Below are positions 6,435 to 15,919 of a stretch of DNA of 64,000 bases, one piece after another (position 1 is the first letter of the stretch; the number at the start of each line of letters is the position of its first letter). The stretch spans positions 4,573,088-4,637,087 of the forward strand of contig NZ_JAUDRJ010000003.1 in assembly GCF_030382115.1 (NCBI RefSeq). Direction: 5' to 3'. This stretch comes from Nostoc sp. GT001 (GTDB lineage: Bacteria; Cyanobacteriota; Cyanobacteriia; Cyanobacteriales; Nostocaceae). A program made the position numbers and the translations under genes. The notes below the pieces were generated by a model. The model did no database searches. It saw only the letters and a list, made by a program, of their open reading frames with translations, and was not told the origin of the DNA.

Positions 6435-7811
6435 TTACCATTCGGCTAAAGCGATCGCGATTCCTTGTTTTAAATCTGGTGTGATTGCGTCATTATTTGC
6501 TAACTGCTGCAATTGTTGATGTGTGGCTTCCTCATTCAGATTTTTCAGGGCGGCGATCGCATGTAGTCTCACCGATGCATTAGAATCGCCTAACAGCGAA
6601 ATCAATGGTTCAATTGCTTGCATTTCGCCTAACTGTCCTAAAGACAAGGCGATCGCACTTTTGATGCTAGCAATCTTTATGGCTGGATGTTGCGTTAGCG
6701 TTGGCAAAGCCTCTCGAAGAGAAGTGTCTCGTAGAGAAGCTTGCTGTTCGCATAGCGTTCCGCAGAAAAGGCATCGCAGTATTTGCAGTAAGATTTCGGC
6801 GGCTGGTGTAGTTAACTCCGGTTTTTGCACTCGTCCCAAAACTGTGACAATTTCTTGCCATACTGTCTCGGAAGTGCTTTGATTCAGTGCTGTTTGCAAA
6901 TATTCCAAACTCGATAACGTCCCCACCCAACTTAAAGCGCGGATGGTTTCTAATTGCAGCGTTATCGGTGTCTGGGGTGAAATCAGCAAATCAAATAAGT
7001 GTTTGGCAGCGTCATCACTACCAATCCGAGAAAGGGTAACTGCGGCTGCACAACAAACATCAAGATTAAAGTCGTAAAGTTTGGGTTGCAGTCTCGTTAT
7101 TAAATCTAATGCTTGGTGTAAGTCGGGGCGAAAACCTAAACCAAGCACTGCTGCACGCCTCACTGTGGCGGCTGTATCATCCAAAGCTTTTAACAATACT
7201 GGCGGTACGCGTTCGTCATGAAAACTGCTGAGGGCTTCAATTGCGGCGGCGCGGATTGCTGCTTGTGGATCTTGCACTACACTTAACAGCGGCGTAATGG
7301 TTTCTGGCTGCCGAATACAACAAAGCGATCGCACTGCTAACAATCGTGTATTTTCGTCTAATAGAAGTTCAGTTAGTGAAGCAATGGCAACAGTACCCAT
7401 TTGTGCTAGTGCTGTAGCTGCGATCGCTTTGAGTTCTTCATCCTCATCATTTTTCAACAATTCAACTATTGACGCGATCGCTTCTGGGTGTTTAAATTCG
7501 CCCAAAGTCCTTGCTGCATACCAGCGCAATTCTTCTTCTGCGTCTTCATCTTCTAATATTTCAACGAGAGGTGGGATGGCAATATTTCCTAAGTTAGTCA
7601 ATACTTTGGTGATTTCCCAGCGTTGTTGAAAATCCCCCATTTCTAAGATGGAAAGTGTTAATTTCAGGAGATATTCTCGATTTTTAACTATCTCTGGATG
7701 TTCCGAGTCTGTCCCTAAAATTAACTGTTGCAAATATTGAATTAGTGATGACCAATCAGCGGCATTATGTGCTGCCTCGGCTTGTACCAAAAGCTGTTTG
7801 ATGTTACTCAC
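6435..7811 (-). CDS. nirB: HEAT-repeat protein, candidate NirB
   Basis: The 458-residue protein consists almost entirely of HEAT / PBS-lyase-like helical repeats (for example RWYAARTLGEFKHPEAIASI, VRLHAIAALKNLNEEATHQQ), a scaffold for protein binding. As I recall, Anabaena has a gene called nirB between ntcB and nirA that is needed for full nitrite reductase activity. This gene has the same position, on the opposite strand to nirA. The symbol rests on that position plus the scaffold architecture. Around residues 347-369 the sequence LRCLFCGTLCEQQASLRD is unlike a HEAT repeat and comes from a Nostoc DNA repeat inserted in frame. A phycobilin lyase-type HEAT protein is the alternative. Confidence 0.6.
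   Translation of the reverse strand: MSNIKQLLVQAEAAHNAADWSSLIQYLQQLILGTDSEHPEIVKNREYLLKLTLSILEMGDFQQRWEITKVLTNLGNIAIPPLVEILEDEDAEEELRWYAARTLGEFKHPEAIASIVELLKNDEDEELKAIAATALAQMGTVAIASLTELLLDENTRLLAVRSLCCIRQPETITPLLSVVQDPQAAIRAAAIEALSSFHDERVPPVLLKALDDTAATVRRAAVLGLGFRPDLHQALDLITRLQPKLYDFNLDVCCAAAVTLSRIGSDDAAKHLFDLLISPQTPITLQLETIRALSWVGTLSSLEYLQTALNQSTSETVWQEIVTVLGRVQKPELTTPAAEILLQILRCLFCGTLCEQQASLRDTSLREALPTLTQHPAIKIASIKSAIALSLGQLGEMQAIEPLISLLGDSNASVRLHAIAALKNLNEEATHQQLQQLANNDAITPDLKQGIAIALAEW
6703..6770. repeat. Nostoc short repeat inserted inside the HEAT gene
   Basis: The bases GGCAAAGCCTCTCGAAGAG, GTCTCGTAGAGAAGC and CGCATAGCGTTCCGCAG are the kind of palindromic mosaic otherwise seen between genes (compare 6330-6415 and 29097-29241). 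Here they are translated in frame. Confidence 0.65.
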
Positions 7812-7866
7812 AATATCTTGCTTTAATTATCATCTCTTGTCCCCTGCCTCCTGCCTCCTGCCTCCA

Positions 7867-8280
7867 CTAAGTTGGCTTAACTACAACAGAATTACCCTCA
7901 ATCTTGGCGGCATAAGTTTTGAGCGCTTCTGTCGCTGGGCCTTTTTGCACTTTACCGTCAGCCCCAAATTCTGAACCATGACAGGGACAAGCGAATTTTT
8001 TGGCATCAGCTTTCCATGCTACGGTGCAACCTGCGTGAGTACAGGTAGGGTTAACAGCAGTTAGAGTTCCGGCTTTAGATGTTCCGACTACCAGCACAGG
8101 CCCAGCAGGTGAGTCTTTTGCCAGCAATTGACCTGTTTTATCTAAATCTGCCAACGTACCTACTGTTTGCCAATCTTTAGATACTGGAGTTGTTTGAGAA
8201 GAACAAGCTGCGATCGCTACAGGTAGAGAACTCGCAATCAAACCCAAACCTACCCAATTAATAAAGTCACGACGTTTCAT
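7867..8280 (-). CDS. Tat-exported Rieske [2Fe-2S] lipoprotein
   Basis: The 137-residue protein begins MKRRDF, a twin-arginine signal, and has a lipobox-like IAAC at residues 23-26, so it is probably exported folded and lipid-anchored. The Rieske cluster ligands are visible: C80-x-H82 (CTHAGC) and C98-x2-H101 (CPCHG), with C85 and C100 placed for the usual disulphide. It is shorter than PetC of the cytochrome b6f complex and lacks its membrane helix. It belongs with the small solitary Rieske proteins of cyanobacteria, whose electron partner is unknown. It follows the nirA promoter region divergently and precedes the HEAT gene on the same strand by 55 bases, so the two may be cotranscribed. Confidence 0.8.
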   Translation of the reverse strand: MKRRDFINWVGLGLIASSLPVAIAACSSQTTPVSKDWQTVGTLADLDKTGQLLAKDSPAGPVLVVGTSKAGTLTAVNPTCTHAGCTVAWKADAKKFACPCHGSEFGADGKVQKGPATEALKTYAAKIEGNSVVVKPT

Positions 8281-8474
8281 AGCTGCTGAAATAATATCTA
8301 AGTTTTAGCTAACATCTGCCATTCAATTTTGGATTTGAGATTAATCTATGGCACTCCAAAATTGCTTTAGTCATCTCAAATACCGTTGATTAAGGGTTCT
8401 ACATCGTTCCTTAGTGACTTTAATGTAAAAAATGCATATTATTCATGCGTTTTTGGAAGATTATACCAAAAAAC

Positions 8475-8517
8475 GTAACAATTTATACGATTTTAACAAA
8501 AAAATCATCTTAAGTTA
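8475..8517 (+). promoter_or_regulatory. NtcA-activated promoter of nirA
   Basis: GTA-ACAATTTA-TAC at 8475-8488 is a perfect NtcA box. TAAGTT (TAN3T) follows 23 bases later at 8512-8517, giving the standard NtcA-dependent promoter. This leaves an untranslated leader of roughly 270 bases before nirA. The rest of 8281-8790 is AT-rich and shows no other gene. Confidence 0.85.
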
Positions 8518-8790
8518 TGAGTATCGAAATTGTTACATGAACATTATCTAAACCTGCTTGACAAATTCCCAAGATGTAAATGGCCACAACTTTTCTTTAA
8601 CTAACCACGGATTTGAAGTTTCGCGTTGGAATGTTCTTGAGTAAAAATAATCAGCCGTAGTTAAATATTAAGTTTTTATTCCCTAACCCTCGTAGATACA
8701 GCACCTGATGTAACTACGGATTGATTGGTATTGGGAAATTACGACCACAGTTCCCGATCATATCAGTAATTTGCAACGAGATTCAGCCTC

Positions 8791-10386
8791 ATGACAGACA
8801 TAGCAACTACCACTAACCTTAATAAGTTTGAGAAATTAAAAGCAGAAAAAGATGGACTTGCCATCAAAAGTGAAATAGAGAAATTTGCCGCTCTGGGTTG
8901 GGAGGCGATGAACGAAACAGATCGCGATCATCGACTCAAATGGGTAGGCGTGTTTTTTCGGCCAGTTACTCCAGGCAAGTTTATGATGCGGTTGCGGATG
9001 CCTAACGGTATTCTTACAAGCAGCCAGATACGTGTTTTGGCCCAAGTAGTGCAACGTTACGGTGATGATGGTTGCGCTGATATTACTACCAGACAGAATA
9101 TTCAATTACGGGGGATTAGGATTGAAGATTTACCAGATATCTTTAATAGATTTCACGCAGTTGGTTTAACCAGTGTGCAGTCAGGGATGGATAACGTTCG
9201 CAATATCACAGGCGATCCCGTGGCGGGGTTAGATGCAGATGAGTTGTACGACACGCGAGAGTTAGTACAGCAAATTCAAGATATGCTCACCAACAAAGGC
9301 GAAGGAAACCCAGAGTTTAGCAACTTACCACGGAAGTTTAATATTGCGATCGCAGGTGGACGAGACAATTCGGTTCACGCTGAAATTAACGATTTAGCTT
9401 TTGTGCCAGCATTTAAGGAAGCAGGGGAGCAAAATTTCCCGTCTGCCGATTCCCACGACAAAATTTTTGGGTTTAACGTTATAGTTGGTGGCTTTTTCTC
9501 AGCTAAACGTTGTGAAGCGGCGATTCCTCTAAATGCTTGGGTGGCTCCTGAAGATGTAGTCGCTGTGTGTAGAGCGGTTTTGGAAGTATTTCGCGATCAT
9601 GGGCCACGTGCAAATCGGCAAAAATCCCGCTTGATGTGGCTAATCGATGAATGGGGTTTAGATAAGTTTCGAGCAGAAGTTGAAAGCCGTTTGGGTAAAT
9701 CATTATTACCCGCAGCAGCAAAAGACGAAATCGACTGGGAAAAACGCGACCACATCGGGGTATATAAACAAAAACAAGCAGGATTAAATTACGCAGGTTT
9801 GAACATTCCTGTTGGTCGGTTGTATGCCGAAGATATGTTTGAAATCGCTCGTCTAGCAGAAGTTTACGGTACTGGCGAAATCCGTTTCACAGTTGAGCAA
9901 AATATCGTCATTCCCAACATTGCTGACTCACGTTTAGCAACATTTTTAACAGAAACGTTGCTGGAAAGATTTTCGATTAACCCTGGTTTACTGGCGCGAT
10001 CGCTAGTATCTTGCACAGGCGCACAATTTTGCAACTTTGCCCTCATAGAAACCAAAAACCGCGCCCTGGCAATGATTAAAATCTTAGAAGAAGAGTTAAC
10101 CTTTACCAAACCAGTGCGAATTCACTGGACAGGTTGCCCCAACTCTTGCGGACAACCGCAAGTTGCAGACATCGGCTTGATGGGAACTAAAACTCGTAAA
10201 AATGGCAAAACCTTGGAAGGTGTTGACATCTATATGGGCGGCAAAGTTGGCAAAGATGCCCATTTGGGAACTTGCATCATCAAAGGCATACCATGCGAAG
10301 ATTTGCAACCAATATTGCAAGACTTACTCATCCAAAAGTTTGGGGCAAAACTCAAGCAAGAAGCCTTACTAGTTGGTAACTGCTAG
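8791..10386 (+). CDS. nirA: Ferredoxin-nitrite reductase
   Basis: NirA reduces nitrite to ammonium with six electrons from reduced ferredoxin, in the cytoplasm. The 531-residue protein has the two ferredoxin-like half domains of the sulphite/nitrite reductase family. It also has the four cysteines that hold the [4Fe-4S]-sirohaem centre: C408 and C414 (CTGAQFC) and C449 and C453 (TGCPNSCGQ). Arg/Lys-rich segments such as TTRQNIQLRG are typical of the sirohaem site. It is first in a nirA-nrtP-narB operon under the NtcA box upstream. The length and both motifs are complete. Confidence 0.97.
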   Translation: MTDIATTTNLNKFEKLKAEKDGLAIKSEIEKFAALGWEAMNETDRDHRLKWVGVFFRPVTPGKFMMRLRMPNGILTSSQIRVLAQVVQRYGDDGCADITTRQNIQLRGIRIEDLPDIFNRFHAVGLTSVQSGMDNVRNITGDPVAGLDADELYDTRELVQQIQDMLTNKGEGNPEFSNLPRKFNIAIAGGRDNSVHAEINDLAFVPAFKEAGEQNFPSADSHDKIFGFNVIVGGFFSAKRCEAAIPLNAWVAPEDVVAVCRAVLEVFRDHGPRANRQKSRLMWLIDEWGLDKFRAEVESRLGKSLLPAAAKDEIDWEKRDHIGVYKQKQAGLNYAGLNIPVGRLYAEDMFEIARLAEVYGTGEIRFTVEQNIVIPNIADSRLATFLTETLLERFSINPGLLARSLVSCTGAQFCNFALIETKNRALAMIKILEEELTFTKPVRIHWTGCPNSCGQPQVADIGLMGTKTRKNGKTLEGVDIYMGGKVGKDAHLGTCIIKGIPCEDLQPILQDLLIQKFGAKLKQEALLVGNC

Positions 10387-10417
10387 TACTTATTAGGGGT
10401 ATTCGGCATTGGGTAAA

Positions 10418-10579
10418 ACTCAACCTTTGACTTTCAAGACTTAACCTTTGACCCTAAAGGCTCAACCTTCGACCTTAAAGGCTTAACCTTCGACCTTAAA
10501 GACTTAACCTTCGACCTTAAAGACTTAACCCTCGACCTTAAAGGCTTAACCTTCGACCTTAAAGGCTCAACTTTGGCTA
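10418..10579. repeat. 21-bp tandem array between nirA and nrtP
   Basis: Seven consecutive 21-bp units with the consensus GCTTAACCTTCGACCTTAAAG cover 10418-10564, followed by a partial eighth to 10579. Units differ by one to four bases, and the outer units are the most diverged. The reverse complement resembles the array at 63680-63826. Confidence 0.9.
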
Positions 10580-10616
10580 CCTCTTCACCGTATTTTATTC
10601 AATTAGAAAGATTGGA

Positions 10617-12119
10617 ATGCTTAAAAACTTATTTTCATTTAGCGATCGCTACCGCATTTTACATCAGACTTGGTTTGCTTTCTTTCTCACCTTTGTATGT
10701 TGGTTTAACTTTGCTCCCTTCGCTACAACCATTGGCAAAGAGCTAAGTTTAGCGCCTGAGCAAATCAAAACTTTGGGCATCTGTAACCTCGCCCTCACAA
10801 TCCCTGCACGGCTAATTATTGGTATGCTTCTGGATCGTTTTGGTCCCAGAATCACCTACTCAATCCTGCTGATGTTTGCGGTAGTTCCTTGTTTGGCGAC
10901 AGCACTAGCGCAAGACTTTAATCAACTAGTCATCAGTCGTTTGCTGATGGGAATTGTCGGATCTGGGTTTGTGGTGGGTATCCGCATGGTGGCCGAATGG
11001 TTCGAGCCGAAGGAGATGGGAATTGCTCAAGGTATTTATGGAGGTTGGGGAAACTTTGGGGCTTTTGGCGCAGAGTTTGCCTTGCCGATACTTGCAGTTT
11101 CTACGAGTTTTTTCGCTGGTGGTGCTTCTAACTGGCGGTTTGCGATCGCACTTACAGGGATAATTACAGCCATCTATGGCGTAATTTATTACAACAGTGT
11201 CCAAGATACGCCCACAGGTAAAGTCTACAAAAAACCTAAGAAAAATGGTTCTCTAGAAGTAACCAGTGTTAAAAGCTTTTGGGCGCTGATTGTCTCGAAT
11301 TTTGGTTTAATTTTCGCTCTAGGTTTATTAGCTTGGCGCTTGGAACAAAAGAACATTCACTTCCTAACTTTAAGCCAAATGTATCTGGCTTGGTTAGTAT
11401 TAGCAGGATTGTTTGCTTACCAAAGTTACCAAGCTTGGCAGGTAAACCGAGAACTTCTAATTGGCAAGAAAACTTACGCTCCATCTGAACGCTTTCAATT
11501 TGGTCAAGTAGCTTTACTCGAATTCACTTACATAACTAACTTTGGCAGCGAACTAGCGGTTGTTTCCATGCTCCCAGCATTCTTTGAAAAAACTTTTGCT
11601 TTAGAACATGTTGTAGCTGGGATGATTGCTGCTACCTATCCATTCTTAAATTTAGTTTCTCGTCCCAGTGGTGGCTTAATTTCTGATAAATTTAGCTCCC
11701 GTAAATGGACAATGACAATTATCAGTGCCGGCATCGGTGTTAGTTATTTGATTGCACATTTTATTAATGGTAATTGGCCGATTCCAGTAGCGATCGCAGT
11801 CACAATGTTTGCCGCTTACTTTGCCCAAGCTGGCTGCGGTGCAACCTACAGCATCGTCCCCCTAATTAAGAAAGAAGCCACTGGACAAATTGCTGGAAAT
11901 GTGGGAGCTTACGGTAATTTTGGCGGCGTAGTTTACCTGACAATTTTTAGCTTAACCGACGCTCCAACACTATTTAGCACAATGGGTTTAGCTGCACTAG
12001 TCTGTGCTTTTATGTGTGCCTTCTTCCTCAAAGAACCAAAAGGTTCCTTTGCCGCTACATTTGAGGGTGAATTACCAGAAACCGCAACGAAAAACCCTAT
12101 CTTCTTAACTGAAGAATAA
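10617..12119 (+). CDS. nrtP: MFS nitrate/nitrite transporter NrtP
   Basis: NrtP imports nitrate and nitrite across the plasma membrane. The 500-residue protein has the 12-helix pattern of the nitrate-nitrite porter (NNP) branch of the major facilitator superfamily. It shows the N-terminal FVCWFNFAPF segment, the loop motif GMLLDRFGPR after helix 2, and Gly-rich helices (GIYGGWGNFGAFG and GNVGAYGNFGG) that carry the nitrate signature. A hydrophilic loop near residues 205-220 separates the halves. It sits between nirA and narB, replacing the nrtABCD ABC transporter of Anabaena, as I recall for N. punctiforme. The start is preceded by GAAAGATTGGA. Confidence 0.93.
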   Translation: MLKNLFSFSDRYRILHQTWFAFFLTFVCWFNFAPFATTIGKELSLAPEQIKTLGICNLALTIPARLIIGMLLDRFGPRITYSILLMFAVVPCLATALAQDFNQLVISRLLMGIVGSGFVVGIRMVAEWFEPKEMGIAQGIYGGWGNFGAFGAEFALPILAVSTSFFAGGASNWRFAIALTGIITAIYGVIYYNSVQDTPTGKVYKKPKKNGSLEVTSVKSFWALIVSNFGLIFALGLLAWRLEQKNIHFLTLSQMYLAWLVLAGLFAYQSYQAWQVNRELLIGKKTYAPSERFQFGQVALLEFTYITNFGSELAVVSMLPAFFEKTFALEHVVAGMIAATYPFLNLVSRPSGGLISDKFSSRKWTMTIISAGIGVSYLIAHFINGNWPIPVAIAVTMFAAYFAQAGCGATYSIVPLIKKEATGQIAGNVGAYGNFGGVVYLTIFSLTDAPTLFSTMGLAALVCAFMCAFFLKEPKGSFAATFEGELPETATKNPIFLTEE

Positions 12120-12174
12120 TCAATTCAAGGATGAAATAGAAAACTCACTATAGCAATCCTTGCAGTAAACAAAA

Positions 12175-12207
12175 AGATCCCCGACTTCTTGAAGAAGTCG
12201 GGGATCT
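12175..12207. terminator. Long perfect hairpin between nrtP and narB
   Basis: AGATCCCCGACTTCTT and its complement AAGAAGTCGGGGATCT flank a single G, forming a 15-16 bp stem. No T-run follows on the plus strand. It may therefore stabilise the nirA-nrtP message or attenuate narB, or be a dispersed palindromic repeat, rather than being a simple terminator. Confidence 0.6.
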
Positions 12208-12291
12208 GAGCCTCCACTGCTTACTACAAACCCTCAACCTGGCGCTACATCTGAGGTTGCACAATCAAAATAACAAAATGGTACAACTGCC

Positions 12292-14532
12292 ATGAGTGAA
12301 TTTACCAAAACTCTCTGTCCCTACTGTGGTGTTGGCTGCGGTTTAGAAGTTTCACCTCCAGCCCAACTTGGCAAAGCAACTAATCGAGATAGCCAAGGAA
12401 ATCCAACTTGGCGGGTGCGCGGCGATAAAGCCCACCCATCTAGTCAGGGTATGGTTTGCGTCAAAGGTGCAACGATCGCAGAATCTTTAGATAAAAATAG
12501 ATTACATTACCCAATGGTGCGAGACTCATTAGATCAAGAGTTTTGCCGCGTTAGTTGGGATGAAGCTTTTGATCTCATCGCCAAACGTATTCAAACTATC
12601 CGCTTCACACAAGGGCCAGAAGCCCTATGTATGTATGGTTCCGGTCAGTTCCAAACCGAGGATTATTACATCGCCCAGAAACTCATGAAAGGCTGTCTAG
12701 GTACTAATAATTTTGATGCCAACTCTCGCTTATGTATGTCTAGTGCTGTGGCTGGGTACATTCAAAGTTTTGGCTCAGATGGGCCTCCATGCTGTTACGA
12801 AGACTTAGAATTAACCGACTGTGCATTTTTAATTGGTACTAATACAGCCGAATGTCACCCCATCGTTTTCAATCGGCTGGAAAAATATCACAAAAAGAAC
12901 CGCAAAGTCAAAATGATTGTGGTTGATCCCCGTCGCACACCAACCGCAGAAGCCGCTGATTTGCATTTAGCCATTCGTCCCGGTACAGATATCGATTTAT
13001 TGAACGGCATCGCCCACTTGTTGATGCGCTGGAACTACATTGATACGATGTTCATGGACGACTGCACCAGCAACTTTCCGGCTTATGCTGAAGTAATTCG
13101 CCATTACCCGCCAGAAGTAGTGGCTCGTCAATGTGGAATCAGCATTGAAGATTTAGAAACAGCAGCTCGCTATTGGGGTGAATCGCAGCGCGTACTGTCT
13201 TTGTGGTCAATGGGTGTGAATCAATCCTCAGAAGGGACGGCTAAAGTAAGAACGATTATTAACCTGCACCTAATGACTGGACAGATTGGCAAACCTGGAG
13301 CTGGCCCTTTTTCTCTCACTGGTCAACCGAACGCGATGGGAGGAAGGGAAACCGGAGGTTTGGCACATTTATTACCGGGTTATCGGGTGGTGAAAAATCC
13401 TCAGCACCGTGCAGAAGTTGAAGAGTTTTGGGGACTTAAGCCGGGACAGATTTCGCCCAATCCTGGTTTGACTGCTTGGGATATGATTACTGGGTTGGAA
13501 AATGATGCTGTAGGGTTACTGTGGATTGCAGCTACTAATCCCGCTGTGAGTATGCCAGATTTGGAGCGGACTAAAAAGGCATTGTTGCGATCGCCTTTCA
13601 CCATTTACCAAGACGCATATTATCCTACAGAAACCTCTGCCTACGCTCACGTTCTATTACCAGCAGCCCAGTGGGGTGAAAAAACTGGCGTGATGACAAA
13701 TTCTGAACGCGTAGTAACTCTGTGTTCAGCATTTCGCCAACCGCCAAGAGAAGCTAAAGCCGATTGGGAAATTTTTGCCGAAGTTGGACGTAGATTAGGT
13801 TTTGAAAGAGAATTTGCCTTTGCTAACTCTGCGGAAGTTTACGCTGAGTTTGTCAAACTAACTAAAACTCGTCCCTGCGATATGACAGGTCTGAGTCACG
13901 CGCAATTACAAGCAGAAGGCCCAACTCAATGGCCTCACCCAGAAAAAAGTTATGAGTTAAGAGTTAGGAGTTATGAATTAGAATCTTCAACTCCTAACTC
14001 CTCACTCCTAACTCCTAATTCCAAACGCCTCTACACCAATCTCCGCTTCCACACCCCTGATGGACGCGCTCGATTTGGGGCATATTACTCCAAGGGATTG
14101 GCAGAACCGCCAGACCCAGATTATCCGTTTGTGCTAACGAATGGACGACTTTACGGACATTGGCATACGCAAACACGCACCGGTCGAATTGAAAAAATTT
14201 GCAAAATGCATCCCGAACCGTTTATCGAAATTCATCCCCGTGATGCTGCTCGGCTAGGTATTGTCGATAATATGGATGTAGAAGTGCGATCGCGTCGGGG
14301 TAAAGCCAAGTTTCCTGCTAAAGTAACAAAAGCGATCGCACCTGGTACAGTCTTTGTCCCTATGCACTGGGGTTCACTGTGGGCAGATAATGCTGAAGCC
14401 AACGCCCTCACCCATCCAGAATCTTGCCCCGATTCGCTGCAACCAGAATTAAAAGCCTGCGCTGTGCAGTTGATACCAATTTCGGTGGAAGTTCTCATCA
14501 AAGATTATCAACTCCAGTCCTCACAATGGTAA
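12292..14532 (+). CDS. narB: Ferredoxin-nitrate reductase NarB
   Basis: NarB reduces nitrate to nitrite in the cytoplasm using ferredoxin, a [4Fe-4S] cluster and bis-MGD molybdenum cofactor. The N-terminus carries the cluster ligands C9, C12, C16 and C56. C148 in SRLCMSS is the likely molybdenum ligand. Molybdopterin oxidoreductase segments follow ([32 protein letters not shown]), and a C-terminal dinucleotide-binding domain ends the protein ([18 protein letters not shown]). It is 746 residues long, slightly more than usual. The excess matches about 25 residues (roughly 553-577) encoded by a heptamer repeat inserted in frame between the WPHPEK and [14 protein letters not shown] segments. Confidence 0.96.
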   Translation: MSEFTKTLCPYCGVGCGLEVSPPAQLGKATNRDSQGNPTWRVRGDKAHPSSQGMVCVKGATIAESLDKNRLHYPMVRDSLDQEFCRVSWDEAFDLIAKRIQTIRFTQGPEALCMYGSGQFQTEDYYIAQKLMKGCLGTNNFDANSRLCMSSAVAGYIQSFGSDGPPCCYEDLELTDCAFLIGTNTAECHPIVFNRLEKYHKKNRKVKMIVVDPRRTPTAEAADLHLAIRPGTDIDLLNGIAHLLMRWNYIDTMFMDDCTSNFPAYAEVIRHYPPEVVARQCGISIEDLETAARYWGESQRVLSLWSMGVNQSSEGTAKVRTIINLHLMTGQIGKPGAGPFSLTGQPNAMGGRETGGLAHLLPGYRVVKNPQHRAEVEEFWGLKPGQISPNPGLTAWDMITGLENDAVGLLWIAATNPAVSMPDLERTKKALLRSPFTIYQDAYYPTETSAYAHVLLPAAQWGEKTGVMTNSERVVTLCSAFRQPPREAKADWEIFAEVGRRLGFEREFAFANSAEVYAEFVKLTKTRPCDMTGLSHAQLQAEGPTQWPHPEKSYELRVRSYELESSTPNSSLLTPNSKRLYTNLRFHTPDGRARFGAYYSKGLAEPPDPDYPFVLTNGRLYGHWHTQTRTGRIEKICKMHPEPFIEIHPRDAARLGIVDNMDVEVRSRRGKAKFPAKVTKAIAPGTVFVPMHWGSLWADNAEANALTHPESCPDSLQPELKACAVQLIPISVEVLIKDYQLQSSQW
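13949..14022. repeat. Heptamer inverted repeat inserted in narB
   Basis: The left half is built from GAGTTA / GTTAGGAG units and the right half from AACTCCT units, so the insert can fold back on itself. The same heptamers occur between genes at 51240-51313 and 54547-54582. Here they are read through in frame. Confidence 0.8.
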
Positions 14533-14855
14533 ACTGCAAAGTGTAGCTCTAAAGTGGTAATTTATAACCAGCAATAGGTAATTTTGTCAATAATTAATAG
14601 TCAATAGTTATTATCATTTTTTATAACTCTCTAATTTGGACTGTTACCAATTACTATATCTAAGGGGTCACAATCTCTAGTAACAAGAGGTTTGACAAGC
14701 GTGAATGGTAAGTTTTTTGATATGTCTAAGAGTTGCAAAACTGAATTACGAATTACGTTAGCGCAGCGTTAGCGACGCAGGAGCGTCATTACGAATTACG
14801 AATTATTTTAATCCTCTAGATTTATCTATAGGATTTTCTTTTATTTTAGAATCGG
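14533..14855. other. Intergenic region narB to psiE-like gene
   Basis: There is no gene. Position 14745-14808 is a Nostoc repeat cluster: GAATTAC heptamers on both sides of a palindromic TTAGCGCAGCGTTAGCGACGC core. I see no clear NtcA box or terminator. Confidence 0.5.
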
Positions 14856-15323
14856 GTGCAGCAGATGAGAAAACTAGTGAGGCGAATTCTAGGAGCTACC
14901 AAAGATGAGAACTTCATGCACATCATTGAAAACATAGAAGTGCTAGTTTCTAAAATTCTATCTATTTTTATGGTGGTCGTAATTTTGGTAGCGATCGCAG
15001 ATTTAGGAGTTTTTATTTTTAAAGAATTATTTACAATACCTTATGGTAAGTTTAACACAACGCTGTATAAGGTTTTCGGTTTATTTTTAAATATTTTAAT
15101 TGCCTTAGAAATCCTAGAAAATATTACAGCCTATTTAAGAAGACACGTTTTTCAAGTTGAATTAGTGATTGTCACTTCTTTAATTGCTGTTGCCAGAAAA
15201 ATTATTATTCTTGACTTAGAAAAAATTGGAGGTCTTGATATAATTGGTCTAGGTGTAGCTATTCTTGCCTTATCAATTAGTTATTTGATAATCCGTCTCA
15301 GTAATTCCAAAGATGCAAGTTGA
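14856..15323 (+). CDS. PsiE-like integral membrane protein
   Basis: The 155-residue protein has four predicted membrane helices: roughly residues 35-55, 72-90, 105-122 and 128-147. Charged loops include ENITAYLRRHVFQVELV. The helix pattern and the central ALEILENITAYLRRH motif fit the phosphate-starvation-inducible PsiE family, whose biochemical role is unknown. Its end overlaps an upstream extension of the narM frame, and the real narM start lies 106 bases downstream. The two are therefore likely cotranscribed, perhaps with narB. No nitrate-specific role can be read from the sequence. Confidence 0.7.
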   Translation: MQQMRKLVRRILGATKDENFMHIIENIEVLVSKILSIFMVVVILVAIADLGVFIFKELFTIPYGKFNTTLYKVFGLFLNILIALEILENITAYLRRHVFQVELVIVTSLIAVARKIIILDLEKIGGLDIIGLGVAILALSISYLIIRLSNSKDAS

Positions 15324-15429
15324 AGTAATTCGTAATGGTGATTTATACCCCACCACAAAACTTGCCACTTTTTTCATTCCCTATTCCCTATTCCCCATAC
15401 TCCCCCATCAACTTTGGGGTTGTCGAACA

Positions 15430-15882
15430 ATGACAGATTTCTTTGAATTTGAAGCAGACTTTGTTGATTCTCTGCGTTGCATCCCCATGCAGGTGCGTTG
15501 TAAATTAGATACCTGTGGCATCAAGTTAAAATTGCCTGACTGGAATCAAATGACTACAGCCGAGCGTCAAGCTTTAGTCGAATTACCTTGCACTACAGAA
15601 ACGGAAATTCAGTCTTACCGCCAGCATATCGAGCAATTAATTCTACAACGCACAGGTACACCAGCGACAAAATTGCCCATTGATCCTCATCCTGCATGGC
15701 TAGACTCTGCCACTGTACCAGCTAGCCTTCAGGAAAAAGCTCAAGAAATAGGTGTAACCTTGACACAGCAAAATTGGGCAGCTTTAACACCCTTACAGCG
15801 TTTTGCTTTAATTAAACTTAGCCAGCCAGGACATGAAAACAAAAATTTTAAGAGAGCGATCGCAGAATTCCATCTGCTTTAA
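15430..15882 (+). CDS. narM: Nitrate reductase-associated protein NarM
   Basis: NarM is a small cyanobacterial protein needed for active nitrate reductase, probably in NarB maturation. The conserved family start MTDFFEFEADFVDSL is at 15430, giving 150 residues, the usual family length. The frame is open upstream to 15313, but those residues come from intergenic repeat DNA (TTCCCTATTCCC). Conserved features include RCIPMQVRCKLDTCGIKLKL, then WNQMTTAERQALVELPC. The gene lies 0.9 kb after narB on the same strand, so all dedicated nitrate genes are together in this window. Confidence 0.9.
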   Translation: MTDFFEFEADFVDSLRCIPMQVRCKLDTCGIKLKLPDWNQMTTAERQALVELPCTTETEIQSYRQHIEQLILQRTGTPATKLPIDPHPAWLDSATVPASLQEKAQEIGVTLTQQNWAALTPLQRFALIKLSQPGHENKNFKRAIAEFHLL

Positions 15883-15919
15883 TTTGCCATTCGAGCATAT
15901 TCGTTGAATTATCGTCTTC

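Noticed and set aside
15313..15429. N-terminal extension of NarM
   Set aside because: It is encoded by TTCCCTATTCCC-type intergenic repeat; the family start is at 15430.
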